From: Okapia johnstoni
Taxonomy: Eukaryota; Chordata; Mammalia; Artiodactyla; Giraffidae
DNA length: 64,000 nt
Reading direction: 5' to 3'
NCBI GenBank assembly: GCA_024291935.2
Contig: CM044315.1
Span: forward strand, 79,528,385-79,592,384
The first letter of the stretch is position 1, and every line of letters starts with the position of its first letter. Below the pieces are notes generated by a model. That model saw only the letters and a program-made list of their open reading frames with translations. It was not told where the DNA came from and did no database searches. Positions 34,561 through 44,411 of the stretch are shown here, piece after piece. A program made the position numbers and the translations under genes.

Positions 34561-35095
34561 TACAGTTCAACGCTTTACAAAAACTGCCTGCTACACAGAT
34601 TTTTTTTTTCCTCTCTTCCTTATGCTAAGTATTCATGAAGCCCATTATTCTGTGCTCATGCTTTACAGATTCTTCCTTTCTGATCCTTCTCCTTTGGGAA
34701 GCTCCTGCCCTGCTCTCTCCTGTCTTCTTATCCTGTGGGGCTTTCTTTGCTGTTGCATGGGAAGGGGATGTGGGCAGCAGGAGAGGAAGGTGGCTCGAAG
34801 GTATCCTAGGGAGGCCACCGGGATACTTTGGCCTGTGATACACATTATCACAGACTTTGAGCTTGGGTGGGAAGAGGGAGCACTCTTCAAAGTTTAATTG
34901 AAGTCAGTGTGGGAAGATGTCTTTATAGTCTGGATTTCTTATGGCCATCTGTGATGGACCCTAGCACAATGGGCAGGACCACCTGCCAATCAACCAAACC
35001 TTCCCCACTCCACACCTCCATGAGAGCTAGCAGGTTAAACAGAGGCCAGATTCATAAGAAAGACTGTGCATACTATGCAGAAGAGGCTGGAGGTT
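34561..35095. other. Unique sequence, no gene seen
   Basis: Overlapping short frames on both strands; no recognised domain or repeat. Confidence 0.3.
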
Positions 35096-35099
35096 AGCC

Positions 35100-35272
35100 T
35101 ATAGCAAAGGAAGTCAATGAAGGATTTTACAAAGAATAAGATTTGCATTTTAGACTCTTCTGCATGATGGAAGGCAGACTGGGAGGGGTGCAGGTTAGAG
35201 GAAGCAAGGAGTGAGATGGCAATCAGAAAATTTTGGAAGAGTGTTGCAGTGATACAGATGAAAAATAATAAA
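35100..35272 (-). repeat. L2 LINE fragment, antisense
   Basis: AGTGTTGCAGTGATACAGATG and preceding degraded text fit reversed L2 3' UTR. Confidence 0.5.
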
Positions 35273-35327
35273 ATAGTGAATTCAGAAATAAGGGATTATT
35301 AGGAGTGCTTAGTAAAGCCTTACTCAA

Positions 35328-35592
35328 ACTTTAAGAGTGATTTTAGCATTGCCTTTTTTGTGAAATAATTTCTACCCTCTCCAAGTGGCTCACTCATTTC
35401 TCTTGGCTCCCATAATGCCCTTTTCATATCTCCCTTCAAGCACTCATCACTTTGAAATAGGACTCGTAGCCCAAGCTCCTTGAAGCTAGTGCCCATGCTA
35501 GCTAGATCCTTGTATCTTACCATCTAATATCATGCATGGCATATAGACTTACTCAGTGGTACTTATTTTGAATAAGCAAATAAACAAATGGA
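35328..35592 (+). repeat. L2 LINE 3' end, sense
   Basis: CCTTCAAGCACTCATCACTTT, AAGCTCCTTGAAGCTAGTGCC and CATGGCATATAGACTTACTC are sense L2 3' UTR, between two antisense L2 pieces. Confidence 0.6.
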
Positions 35593-35619
35593 CAAATAAA
35601 AAGAAGAGGAAATACAGAA

Positions 35620-36160
35620 CCATTGATAGAAAGCAGAGGGACTTAGGGGCAGGTGAAAGAACTGGAACCACCCAAGAGACTGACAAGGAAACACTCAAAG
35701 TTAGGGAAGATCTAGGTCACATCACGGGCTCATGGCAGGTCATAGGAATAGAGATTTTGAAGAAGAGAGCAATGTGTTTTGGTGCCAAGCATGAAAGTGA
35801 AATTAAATAAGACAGAGACAGAAAAGGGTTCATAGGATTTGGCAACTCAGAGGTTGTTACTGAATTTGTGAAACCAGTTTAATTGGAGTGGTGAGGGCAG
35901 AGGCCAGACCAGCCAGGTCACTTCTGGAATTGGAATTGAGAAGGTGTAGGTTTAGTCTTTCAAGAAATGCAGAGAAAAAAAAAAAAAAAAAAAAGAAAAG
36001 AAATGCAGAGAATGCAGGGAAATGCAAAAGAATGAGAGAAGTACGGGTAGCTTCAGGAGACATACAGGATCAAGGAGAGACGGTTTCAGGAAGGATGGGA
36101 CCTTTTAAAAACACTTGCAGCATAAACCAGGCAGAAAAGAGAGGGAGATAGAGGAGACAT
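35620..36160 (-). repeat. L2 LINE, antisense
   Basis: GGAGTGGTGAGGGCAGAGGCC and nearby text fit the antisense of the L2 ORF2 end. A pure poly(A) insertion lies within it. Confidence 0.5.
35975..35997 (+). mobile_element. Poly(A)-only insertion with target-site duplication
   Basis: Twenty A residues plus GAA sit between two perfect copies of AAGAAATGCAGAG (35962-35974 and 35998-36010). This is the structure expected if target-primed reverse transcription copied only a poly(A) tail. A local tandem duplication with later A-tract growth is an alternative, since related AATGCAG words follow. Confidence 0.6.
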
Positions 36161-36229
36161 AGCAGAGAGAAAGGTAGATCCAGAGCTGGCTGGATAAATG
36201 TTCCCAAAGACTACTAGTCAGTGTTTGAA

Positions 36230-37005
36230 AAAGAGATCTTCAGTGACATAGGACAGGATTTTGTCCTTTGCCCTGTTTAGCACTTTGATCAACAACTTGC
36301 AACTATAAACAATATGGCTGACAAATTTACAGTGAGACAAGCTAGGGACAAGCCAACAAGATGGAATACAGAATCAGGATTCAAAAGTTACTTCCACAAG
36401 TTGGAAGGCTAGTAAAATTTAATAGAAAAAGCTAAGTATTCTGGCAACCCACTCCAGTATTCTTGCCTGGGAAATCCCATGGACAGAAGAGCTTGGCGGG
36501 CTATAGTCCACGGGGTCACAAATGAGTTGGACACAACTTTGTGACTAAAAAACAATTCTGTATGTAGGCTAAAAATAAATCCTGTAAGTGTAGGCTGGAG
36601 GAGTTACACCTTGAGAAGAGTTCATGGGAAGAAGACCTGGGAGTTTGGGGTGAACGTACATCCACCAGAAGACTTCCGAAGACCTCGGCCATATGAGTAG
36701 AGATACAGTGAGCAGAACAAAGGAGGCCAGTCACACCACAAGCACAGTGGGAAGATTCCACTCTGACTTGGCCTTCATGTTGTTTGGGGGGCACTGGTGA
36801 CGAGGGCAGATTTGGTGAAGATGGAAAGATGTCTTAAAATCATGACTTGTGATCATTGCTTGGGGAAGCTGAGGAAAGAATCATTGAGAAATGTGAGAGG
36901 AACTCTTAAGTATTTGCCACTTTATCACAGAGTTAAAAAAATAACATTTCCTCTGAAGAGACTCAAAGGGCAGAACTTGAATTCCATGGTGGGAATTAAA
37001 TAAAG
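36230..37005 (+). repeat. L3/CR1-type LINE relic, reverse transcriptase region
   Basis: AGGACAGGATTTTGTCCTTTG, GATCAACAACTTGCAACTATA and CTGACAAATTTACAGTGAGA line up with the CR1 region coding for the GPVLF, INDL and FADD-type RT motifs. The text after the SINE (GAAGAAGACCTGGGAGTTTGG) is the CR1 segment after the RT palm. A truncated Bov-tA (36438-36552) splits it. The frame is destroyed. Confidence 0.6.
36438..36552 (+). mobile_element. Headless Bov-tA/Bov-A fragment
   Basis: Starts at CTGGCAACCCACTCCAGTATT and ends with ACACAACTTTGTGACTAAAA. The tRNA-like head is missing, so the copy is 5'-truncated and cannot be transcribed from its own promoter. Confidence 0.85.
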
Positions 37006-37149
37006 GCACATTTTGGCTCTATATGAGGTAAAAAGTCGATGGATCCTCCTCTGCATGGGTTTTAGGATTCCTAAAACTGAATATAAATGTTGTGTATATG
37101 AGAATATGTATGAGGTTGTGACTTCTTTTTTTTTCAACATTTTCTTTTT

Positions 37150-37400
37150 AGATTTTTTTTTGGATATGGACTATGTTTTAAAGTCTCCATTGAATTTGTT
37201 ACAATATAGATTCTGCTCTATGTTTTTTGGTTTTTGGTCATGAGGCATGTGGGGTCTTAGCTCCCTGTGCATACCTGCATGCTAAGTTGCTTCAGTTGAG
37301 ATTCTATGAACTGTAGCCTGCCAGGCTCCTCTGTCCACGGGATTGGATCAAACCTGCACCCCCTGTGAAGTCTTAACCACTGGACCACCAGGGAAGTCCC
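37150..37400 (-). mobile_element. CHR-type tRNA-Glu SINE with a Bov-tA piece inside
   Basis: In reverse: the tail side (GGTCATGAGGCATGTGGGGTC) on the left and the head (AACCACTGGACCACCAGGGAA) on the right. Between them 37267-37345 is Bov-tA text (TGAACTGTAGCCTGCCAGGC). The head is a tRNA-Glu derivative distinct from the Bov-tA head. Confidence 0.8.
37267..37345 (-). mobile_element. Bov-tA fragment nested in the CHR SINE
   Basis: A 79 bp piece with GCATGCTAAGTTGCTTCAG and CCTCTGTCCACGGGATT. Both ends are incomplete. Confidence 0.7.
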
Positions 37401-37426
37401 TCAACAAACTCTTAAAGGGGTCTGTG

Positions 37427-37427
<1 letters not shown>

Positions 37428-37456
<29 letters not shown>
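37428..37456. repeat. (CA)n microsatellite
   Basis: An uninterrupted CA run next to the CHR SINE head. Confidence 0.95.
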
Positions 37457-37458
<2 letters not shown>

Positions 37459-37645
37459 TAACAATCACATAAAAAGGGAAAATTTTCTTTCAAGTATGGC
37501 AACGGGAATGGAACCATGCTTCCAAAAGGAACAGGCTTCCTATTAGTGGATATTTTCAAATAAAGGTAGAAAGACCTAGTTAAATCTCTATTAAGCTTGG
37601 AGGTCTGATTCAGGAAGAGGTTGGTTGTAGACCATGTAAAGGAAG

Positions 37646-37676
<31 letters not shown>

Positions 37677-37682
37677 CGCGTG

Positions 37683-37722
<40 letters not shown>
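37646..37722. repeat. 77-nt alternating purine-pyrimidine near-palindrome
   Basis: A (GT)n run, a CGCGCACGCGTGCGCG core and a (CA)n run give 77 bases of unbroken purine-pyrimidine alternation. Around the centre ACGCGT (37676-37681) the sequence is an inverted repeat with about 33 bp arms (37646-37711) and a single mismatch (T37669 against G37688). It can therefore form both Z-DNA and a cruciform. Confidence 0.95.
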
Positions 37723-37724
<2 letters not shown>

Positions 37725-37839
37725 GGTAGAAAGAGAGAGAGAGATAAAGGAGAAGGCAAGACAGAGGTAGTGAGATAAACACTGTCATGGGCAGTTTCCA
37801 TCATGTACTCACAAGAGCATAATAAAGCCCTTGTAATAT

Positions 37840-38200
37840 ACTAGAACTTGTGTGGTCCCGGGGCCTAATTTGCATACTAATTACTGAGTGCAAATGGGAC
37901 CGAGGGGTAGGGGGGGAGGGTGGGGGAGGCATGCAGGGAGCGAGGGGCCTGGACTGTTTGCTCTGCCATTTCATATCATGCTAACAAGCTAATCCGGCGT
38001 GCAGTTAGCTCCTGATATATAACTGCTCATTAGTATTATAATAAAGTACATGAAACAACCATAAAACGTTATATACTGCACAAGTGTTGTTTTCTTGCCA
38101 ATTATCTGCAGGCGGATTTATCACCACAGTTGTTTCGAATTCCCCTTGGTGAGGTTTGGGCGGAATAAAGAAAGGTGTTGGTGGCGGAGGCAGCAGAGGG
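37840..38200. promoter_or_regulatory. Candidate conserved element with octamer/homeodomain core
   Basis: A repeat-free block. It has an octamer ATTTGCAT (37868-37875), a TAATTA core (37878-37883) and an inverted octamer half TGCAAAT (37889-37895). Further right are TCATTAGTATTATAATAAAG and CATAAAACGTTATATACTG. The flanking GGTCCC and GGGACC extend the symmetry. POU and homeodomain binding is inferred from the motifs. Confidence 0.5.
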
Positions 38201-40080
38201 GGGCCTTTTCGAGGGGCAGACCATGTGTTTTCTTAAGTAGCACTTACTGATGCGCCATTTCATGAGAGTGAAGCAAAGAGACCCCATCCTTCCCCATCTC
38301 AGCAGCTCAGGAGGAAAGCGAGGAGGAGAAAGCTCAGGGGTGCTGCAGGCCTGCACCGCCGGGCCCTAGAGACACAGGGCCCACAGCCCTTTGGACAGCC
38401 CAGAACCTTCCGAGCACAGAAGCCTGTATCAGTTTCATGGCTGTTTTATGAGATCTTATAAATCTGTGCCACTTGCTCTCCAACCTTCCAGAGTGACCCA
38501 GTTCAAAGCAACACTTGGCCCCACTGCCTTATCCCGGAAGTGCTTAACATACTGAGTTCTAAAGAAGGCAGCCTGATTCTGGGAAGATGTTTTGGAGACC
38601 AGTGCTTCTGGCAGAGTCCCCTTCTGCCTCTGTACCCTCAAGCTACTCTCGAAACCCAGCCCCTACTCAGCGCTCTGGGAGAAGCTAAGAGAAAGTGAGG
38701 GAAGCCCCAGCCTTCCTATCCAGTCTACTGGGTCCTGGCCATACCTCCTAAGGTCGCTACTCCACCATCACCAGCAAGCACAGTAAACGCCATCATAGTG
38801 CTGGGGTCAGGAACAGACAGGGCCCCCTTCTCAGTCTTTAGATTTAGGAGTCCCTTCATTTAGTAAGGAAGCAGAAAGAGGCTTCAGGGCCCTATCACCC
38901 TTCTTCACCCTTTCTCCCTCCTCCCCAGGCTGAAGGAGGACATGCAGCATGCTCTCTACCTTCTCCCAGCAAGGTCCCTTTTGCACTGCCTATACCCACA
39001 GCACGTGGCCGGCTCCCAATAGCCTCACTGTCAGCAATGGGTCACAGGGTCGAAGGAGCTGATTCTTAAAAAGGAGCTCTCTGACTGGAAGCCTTAACCA
39101 GGCCCCATTCAAAATCCTGGACCTGTAAGGGGACATCACTCTAGTAGTTCCCTATGAGCCACGGCAGAAGGATAGGGAGTCAGTTCCACCTTGCTCTGTG
39201 CTGTCTCGATGGACCAGAAGACACACGTGGGTATCAGGAAATGGATGCTGACTTCAGGGGCTGGAGATGTACTCCCAACAGTTATATCCCTTTAATGATG
39301 CACAGTGGATGTGCTAAGTCACAAATGAAATTCAAACTTTGAACACAACTGTCCTGGACTCCTGGCTCCTTCCAAGGACCCCTAATGGTAGACAAGGCAA
39401 GGCAATACCTATAGGAGTTCCACAAACTTCTCAGAAGCAGAGACCTCCTGACAGGTGGGTATATCAGAAGGCCCTCCTCACATGGAAGGAAGAAAATATA
39501 TGAAGGTGTTCTTTCTGTACTACCCCCACCCCCATGAAGCCAGAAAACTCCATACTCCTAACAGGAGAGGACGCTGTAACTAGCCCCTGGTCATATGCGA
39601 TCTGGACAACTCAATTCCCCCTTGGAGTAACATCTTCCACTTGAATATGTCATCCCTTTCTGTTCTAGATATGTTCTTTGTTGTCTTAATTCTCTATACC
39701 TTTTAACTGTATATCTGAATCAGATCATAAATGGTCAGAGAAGGACCACTTGACCATTTTCTAATGTCAGAAACATGCTTTGATGTATCACTGACTCTAG
39801 GTTGATGAAATGGAGGATGACAATTCTCCCCCATACGCAGTTCTATGTGTTATTATTTGGTTATTCTGGTAACAACCTTGATGATAATGATGATGATGGC
39901 AATGATGATAAAGGAATGACCACCTCGTTGGGATTTCCAAATTGAAGGAGAGAACAGTGGTTCAAAGGGTAATTCATGTCTCTGAATCAGACTAAATTCC
40001 AGTGCTCTGGCAGAGTCCAATAGCGAATAGATGGTATTTTGGATTTAGGTGCAACTGTTAGGTGAAGAATCAAGTTCAGA
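38201..40080. other. Unique sequence, no gene seen
   Basis: Nearly 1.9 kb without a recognised repeat or exon. A short degenerate (GAT/ATG)n stretch lies at about 39880-39912. Confidence 0.35.
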
Positions 40081-40084
40081 CTCT

Positions 40085-40480
40085 TTAGCAGAGGCTACAA
40101 GAGCTTCTATGAACTGGTATCCATCTCCTTCTTCAGCCTCATCTTCTGTGCTCTGTCCCTTACCCAAATGCCCCTGCACTGCTGACCTGAGGCTAGCCCC
40201 CCTAACAAAGGATGCTTTTTTATACCTCTGCCTGTGCTCATTCTGATTCCTCTGCCTGGAAAGCCCATCCACTGTTTTTCAGGCAACTCCTTACAGCTTG
40301 GGCCTGGCATTATCTCCTGCACAAGCCTTTTCTGGCATTCCACCTGATCGGATCTAGGTGACCCTTTACATGCCTGTACTTCACCTCTGCCTTACTGTCA
40401 GTCAGTAGCTTTTGAACTGTTTCAGAGTAGGTGTCTTACTGGGGTCTTACTCTTTGAGTCCCAGCACCTGGCATAGAGTC
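40085..40480 (+). repeat. L2 LINE 3' region, sense
   Basis: CTATGAACTGGTATCCATCTC, CCTCTGCCTGGAAAGCCCATC and GCACCTGGCATAGAGTCTGGC follow the L2 sense order. Confidence 0.65.
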
Positions 40481-41110
40481 TGGCTGAGACCAGTCTACTT
40501 AATACGTTTTTATTTATTTATTGCACAGTTTGGGAGAACCAACTTGCATGGAAGCTTTCAGCTTACATGAATTCCCCGGACCAGAGGTCTCCATGGACTT
40601 TCATTTATTCTCCAGATAACAATAACTAATTCAGCATGCATTAGGCATTCAAAGCCAGTTTGTCCCCTCCAAACCAGAGAGAAGGGGCAAACTCCCCCAT
40701 CTCTGTGATACTGAAAGTCCTCTACCTTACTGCCATTCACTTTCTCCTTCCTTTGAGACTAGTTCTTACAGGTGCAGGTCCAGGGACAACTCCACCATGG
40801 CTCAGTCCTATCAAACCCAGCAGGTCCGTCAGGCCTCCCCTTCCATTCCCCCAGCATGCTGGAGCTTATTCTTCCTCCCATGCCTTGGTCAGTGGGTCTT
40901 CAGGGACTGTTGAGCAGAAAGCCCCAGTCATCCGCTCTGCTTTGGGCTGTTCCCATTTGCAGGAAACTTAGGTAGACAGCAGGCCACCTACAAATGCCTT
41001 TCACTGTGATTGTTGATGCAAGGTTTCCAATACTGTGTCAATCACGCAACAAGTGCTTAGGTGATACTGTCCTGTTCCTTCTTCCCCATTGAAAGACACA
41101 TTTATAAAAA
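40481..41110. other. Unique sequence, no gene seen
   Basis: No repeat or exon recognised. Confidence 0.3.
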
Positions 41111-41114
41111 TAGT

Positions 41115-41345
41115 AAAAAGAACATGAGCTTTTTAGTCAACAAAATTCTGCCTCTTAAAAGCTACTCAACTTTGGGAAAATTGTTTACCTATCTGAGCTT
41201 CAGTTTTCCTACCTATTAAAATGGAAATAATAATGCCCATCCTAGCTTTATTAAGAAATATAACACTTGATGAATGATATCAATATATGCATACATCTGA
41301 AATGTATAGCCTGTATATATAGTAGGGACTCAATAAGTTGTAAAA
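41115..41345 (+). repeat. MIR, sense, nearly full length
   Basis: CTTTGGGAAAATTGTTTACCT, GAGCTTCAGTTTTCCTACC, ATTAAAATGGAAATAATAATG and GGGACTCAATAAGTTGT are in MIR order. Confidence 0.8.
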
Positions 41346-41458
41346 GATAATAATAATAACAATAAGTGGGAAAATTTGAATTTGAATCTAAAAACCCAAC
41401 AGCATAGGAACAGGATGAAAGAGACATGATTCGGTAGTGAAAAGAGTTTGGGGTTTTA

Positions 41459-41839
41459 CCCTATATGCGAGACAGAATAAGAGACACAGATGCATAGAAC
41501 AGTTTTATGGACTCTGAGGGAGAAGGTGAGGGTGGGACGGTCAGGGAGAATAGCATTGAAACATGTATATTATCATATGTGAAACAGAACACCATTCCAG
41601 GTTCAATGCATGAGACAAATGTTCAGGGCTGGGGCAATGGGATGACCCAGAGGGATGGGATGGGGAGGGAGGTGGGAGGGGGGTTCAGGATGGGGAATAC
41701 ATGTAAACCCATGGCTGATTCATGTCAATGTATGGCAAAAACCACTACAATATTGTAAAGTAATTAGCCCCCAACTAAAATAAATAAATTTATTATAAAA
41801 AAAAATACCAATTCCAGATTCACACACACACACACAAAA
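41459..41839 (+). mobile_element. Young L1 3' end with 19 bp TSD
   Basis: The 3' UTR of a bovine-type L1 (AGAATAGCATTGAAACATGTA, GATGGGGAATACATGTAAACC), then an A-rich tail containing a short (CA)n. The TSD AAAAGAGTTTGGGGTTTTA is perfect over 19 bp at 41440-41458 and 41840-41858. Such an intact TSD suggests recent insertion. It is 5'-truncated and non-coding. Confidence 0.92.
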
Positions 41840-42258
41840 AAAAGAGTTTGGGGTTTTAATTGATAGCAAGCTCAATTTCAGTTAGCAACTAATGTGATAT
41901 TCACCTGCATTCACAGGGCAGTTCTGGGCACCATCCTTTGAGAGCCCCAAGTAACAATATATGTGAAGGCCTATTGTAAACCACAGCGCTTTCACACATG
42001 TAAGCCACTGTTCTGAATCAGCAGATCATTCTAATAATAACACACAGAGAGAGAATCTGTATTGACTTCAGAGGGGAGGAGACAGGACTGCAAGGGAGGG
42101 TGGGAAACTCAGCACCACAGAAAGAAAGGGGGAATTGTCAGTTTGTAAAAAGGAAGCTGATAAAAACAGAGGGAGGTTATTCCTGCATGTCCCCCCTGGG
42201 AAAAACCAAGAAAAGTGGGTAGAAGTTAAAGGTAATTTAGGCTGGTTATAAGATTTGG

Positions 42259-42526
42259 AAAGACTGATGCTGAAGTTGAAGTTGCAGTACTTTGGCTGCC
42301 TGATGCGAAGAGTTGACTCATTGAAAAAGACCCTGATGCTGGGAAAGATTGAGGGCAGGTAGAGAAGGGGGTGGCAGAGGATGAGATGGTTAGATAACAT
42401 CACTTACTCAATAGACATGAATTTCAGCAAACTCTGGGAGATAATGAAGGACAGGGAAGCCTGGCCTGCTGCAGCCCATGGGATAGTGAAGAGTCAAACA
42501 TGACTTAACGACTGAACAACAAAAAT
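42259..42526 (+). mobile_element. BovB LINE 3' end
   Basis: Encodes the last BovB residues (AAAGACTGATGCTGAAGTTGA to ATGAAGGACAGGGAAGCCTGG) and the 3' tail with AGAGTCAAACATGACTTAACG. GATTTGG at 42252-42258 and 42527-42533 forms a short TSD. Confidence 0.85.
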
Positions 42527-42539
42527 GATTTGGGCCCAT

Positions 42540-42690
42540 ATCAATATTTTTTTTTAATTTAAATTATATTGAAGTATAGTTGATTTACAATGTTGTGTTA
42601 GTTTCAAGTGTATAGTAAAGTGATTCAGTTATACAATAGTCAATACATATATTCATTCTTTTTTAGATTCCTTTCTTGTACAGGTTATCA
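42540..42690 (-). mobile_element. L1 3' end, antisense
   Basis: Poly(T) then TATTGAAGTATAGTTGATTT and TGATTCAGTTATACAATAGTC. The TSD GATTTGGGCCCAT (42527-42539) and GATTTGGGCTCAT (42691-42703) matches at 12 of 13. It inserted at the same target word as the neighbouring BovB. Confidence 0.88.
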
Positions 42691-42957
42691 GATTTGGGCT
42701 CATTTTAAGAAAAGTATTTTCTAACAATCAGAGATATCCAAATTAGGACTGGTTTGAAAAGTAATGAGCTCCCTCTCATAAGAGGTATTCAAGCAGAGAT
42801 TGGCTGATGATAATGGGCCCTAACAGAATTCAAACGCGGAGTTTAGCACCAGAGTTCTTCTGACACTGAAATGACATGGCCAGAGGGGCTCTCTCCCTCT
42901 TGTTTTTCATCAAAAGTACAAGGAAGAGTCAGAAGTCCTCACTCTAAATGCTCATCT

Positions 42958-43500
42958 GATATTCACTGAATATCTACTACATACCAGGCCTTGTCTAGGT
43001 GCTGAGAAAGTAAGCAAAAATAAGGAAAAGACTTTGGCCTCTGAGCTCTCAGAGCCTCGTGGGGTTAACTGCTATGATAGGGGTCTGGGAAAGTTCTTTG
43101 GGTGCATGACAAAAAGAATAACTAGGTGCTTGGGACAGGGAGGGTTCTTGAGCTGAGTTTGGAAGAAATACCCTTATAGCTGGAAAAGGGAAGTAAGAAA
43201 ACAACAGGCAGATGGCACAAGATATGTAACGCCATGGAACTGTGCAAAAGCGGAGCATGTTTAGGGAAGGCTGAGTCAAATGGGAAAGGGGAGTGAGGAA
43301 ACAGGTTGTAGTTGGGGTGTGAAGCACTTAGTGCAACTTATTGAGGACCTTAAATTTACCTTGAGGGTTCCAGGAGCATGGGTGGACCCTAAGAAGAGTG
43401 ACACCTATGTCTGTAAAATATCATTGGCAAGGGCTGTAAGAAAGGACTGAAATATTAGGAGGTTATGGAAAGTAGAAGCACATGCATGAAAGGATGATTG
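42958..43500 (-). repeat. L2 LINE, antisense
   Basis: GAATATCTACTACATACCAGG is the antisense 3' end. The text continues with GAGCTGAGTTTGGAAGAAATA and GTGCAACTTATTGAGGACCTT. Confidence 0.7.
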
Positions 43501-44411
43501 GTGACTATATGATCAATATTTTTAAAAGATTTTTTTTCTCATTGTAAAAGTAATATATACTCATTGTAGATCATTTAGAAAATCAAGAGAACTCTAAAGA
43601 AGTAAACTAAGTGACCTATAAGTGTACCACCCACTAAAATATGTTGGTATAATTCCTTCCATTTTTATCTATGCATAGTTTTTACTTAACTTTGTTTTAG
43701 AATCTCTGCTGAAATATTCTTCAAAACCAGATTTCTTAAATGGCTGTACAATATCTCATCACGTGATTGTACTATAATTTATGTAACCATTTTCTTGTTG
43801 TTGAACATTTAGCTTGTTTCCAGATTTTCCCTGTTATAAATAATACTGAAATGATTATCCTTATGCATAAATCTTTGGCTACATTTCCAATTATTCTCTA
43901 GGTGCTCTAGTTGAATCTAGAGTAGATTCCAAAAAGGGAATTACTGAAAAAGAATATGAATATTTTAAGACTTTTGCTACACATTACAAAACTGTTTCTA
44001 GAACAAATATATAATTTTACCAATAGTATATAAGACTATCTGTCTAACGCTATCCTTATTAAATAAGCACTGAAGTTTATAATTTTAAAAGATGCTAGTT
44101 TATATAGGCCAAATGTTTTATCATTTATTTAATTTATATTAGCTTTACTATTTTGAAGATTTTTGTATTTCTTTTGTGAACTGTTTGTTCATGCCTTAGT
44201 TCATTTTATATTGAACTGTTAGTACTTTTTATTGATTTGTAAGAGCTCTTTACATATTAAGGTAGGCATATGTTCTGCTATGTTTATTGTAAATTTTTGT
44301 TTCTAAAGTGGCATTTTGTCATTTGCCTTTTATGATGGGGCTTTTGTTGTTGTTGTACAGCAATTTAAAATTTTTGGTGACTTTTTCCATTGTGTTTGTG
44401 CTATGAAGATC

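Noticed and set aside
37458..37804. Cysteine/valine and threonine/histidine repeat proteins
   Set aside because: They are translations of (GT)n/(CA)n microsatellite DNA.
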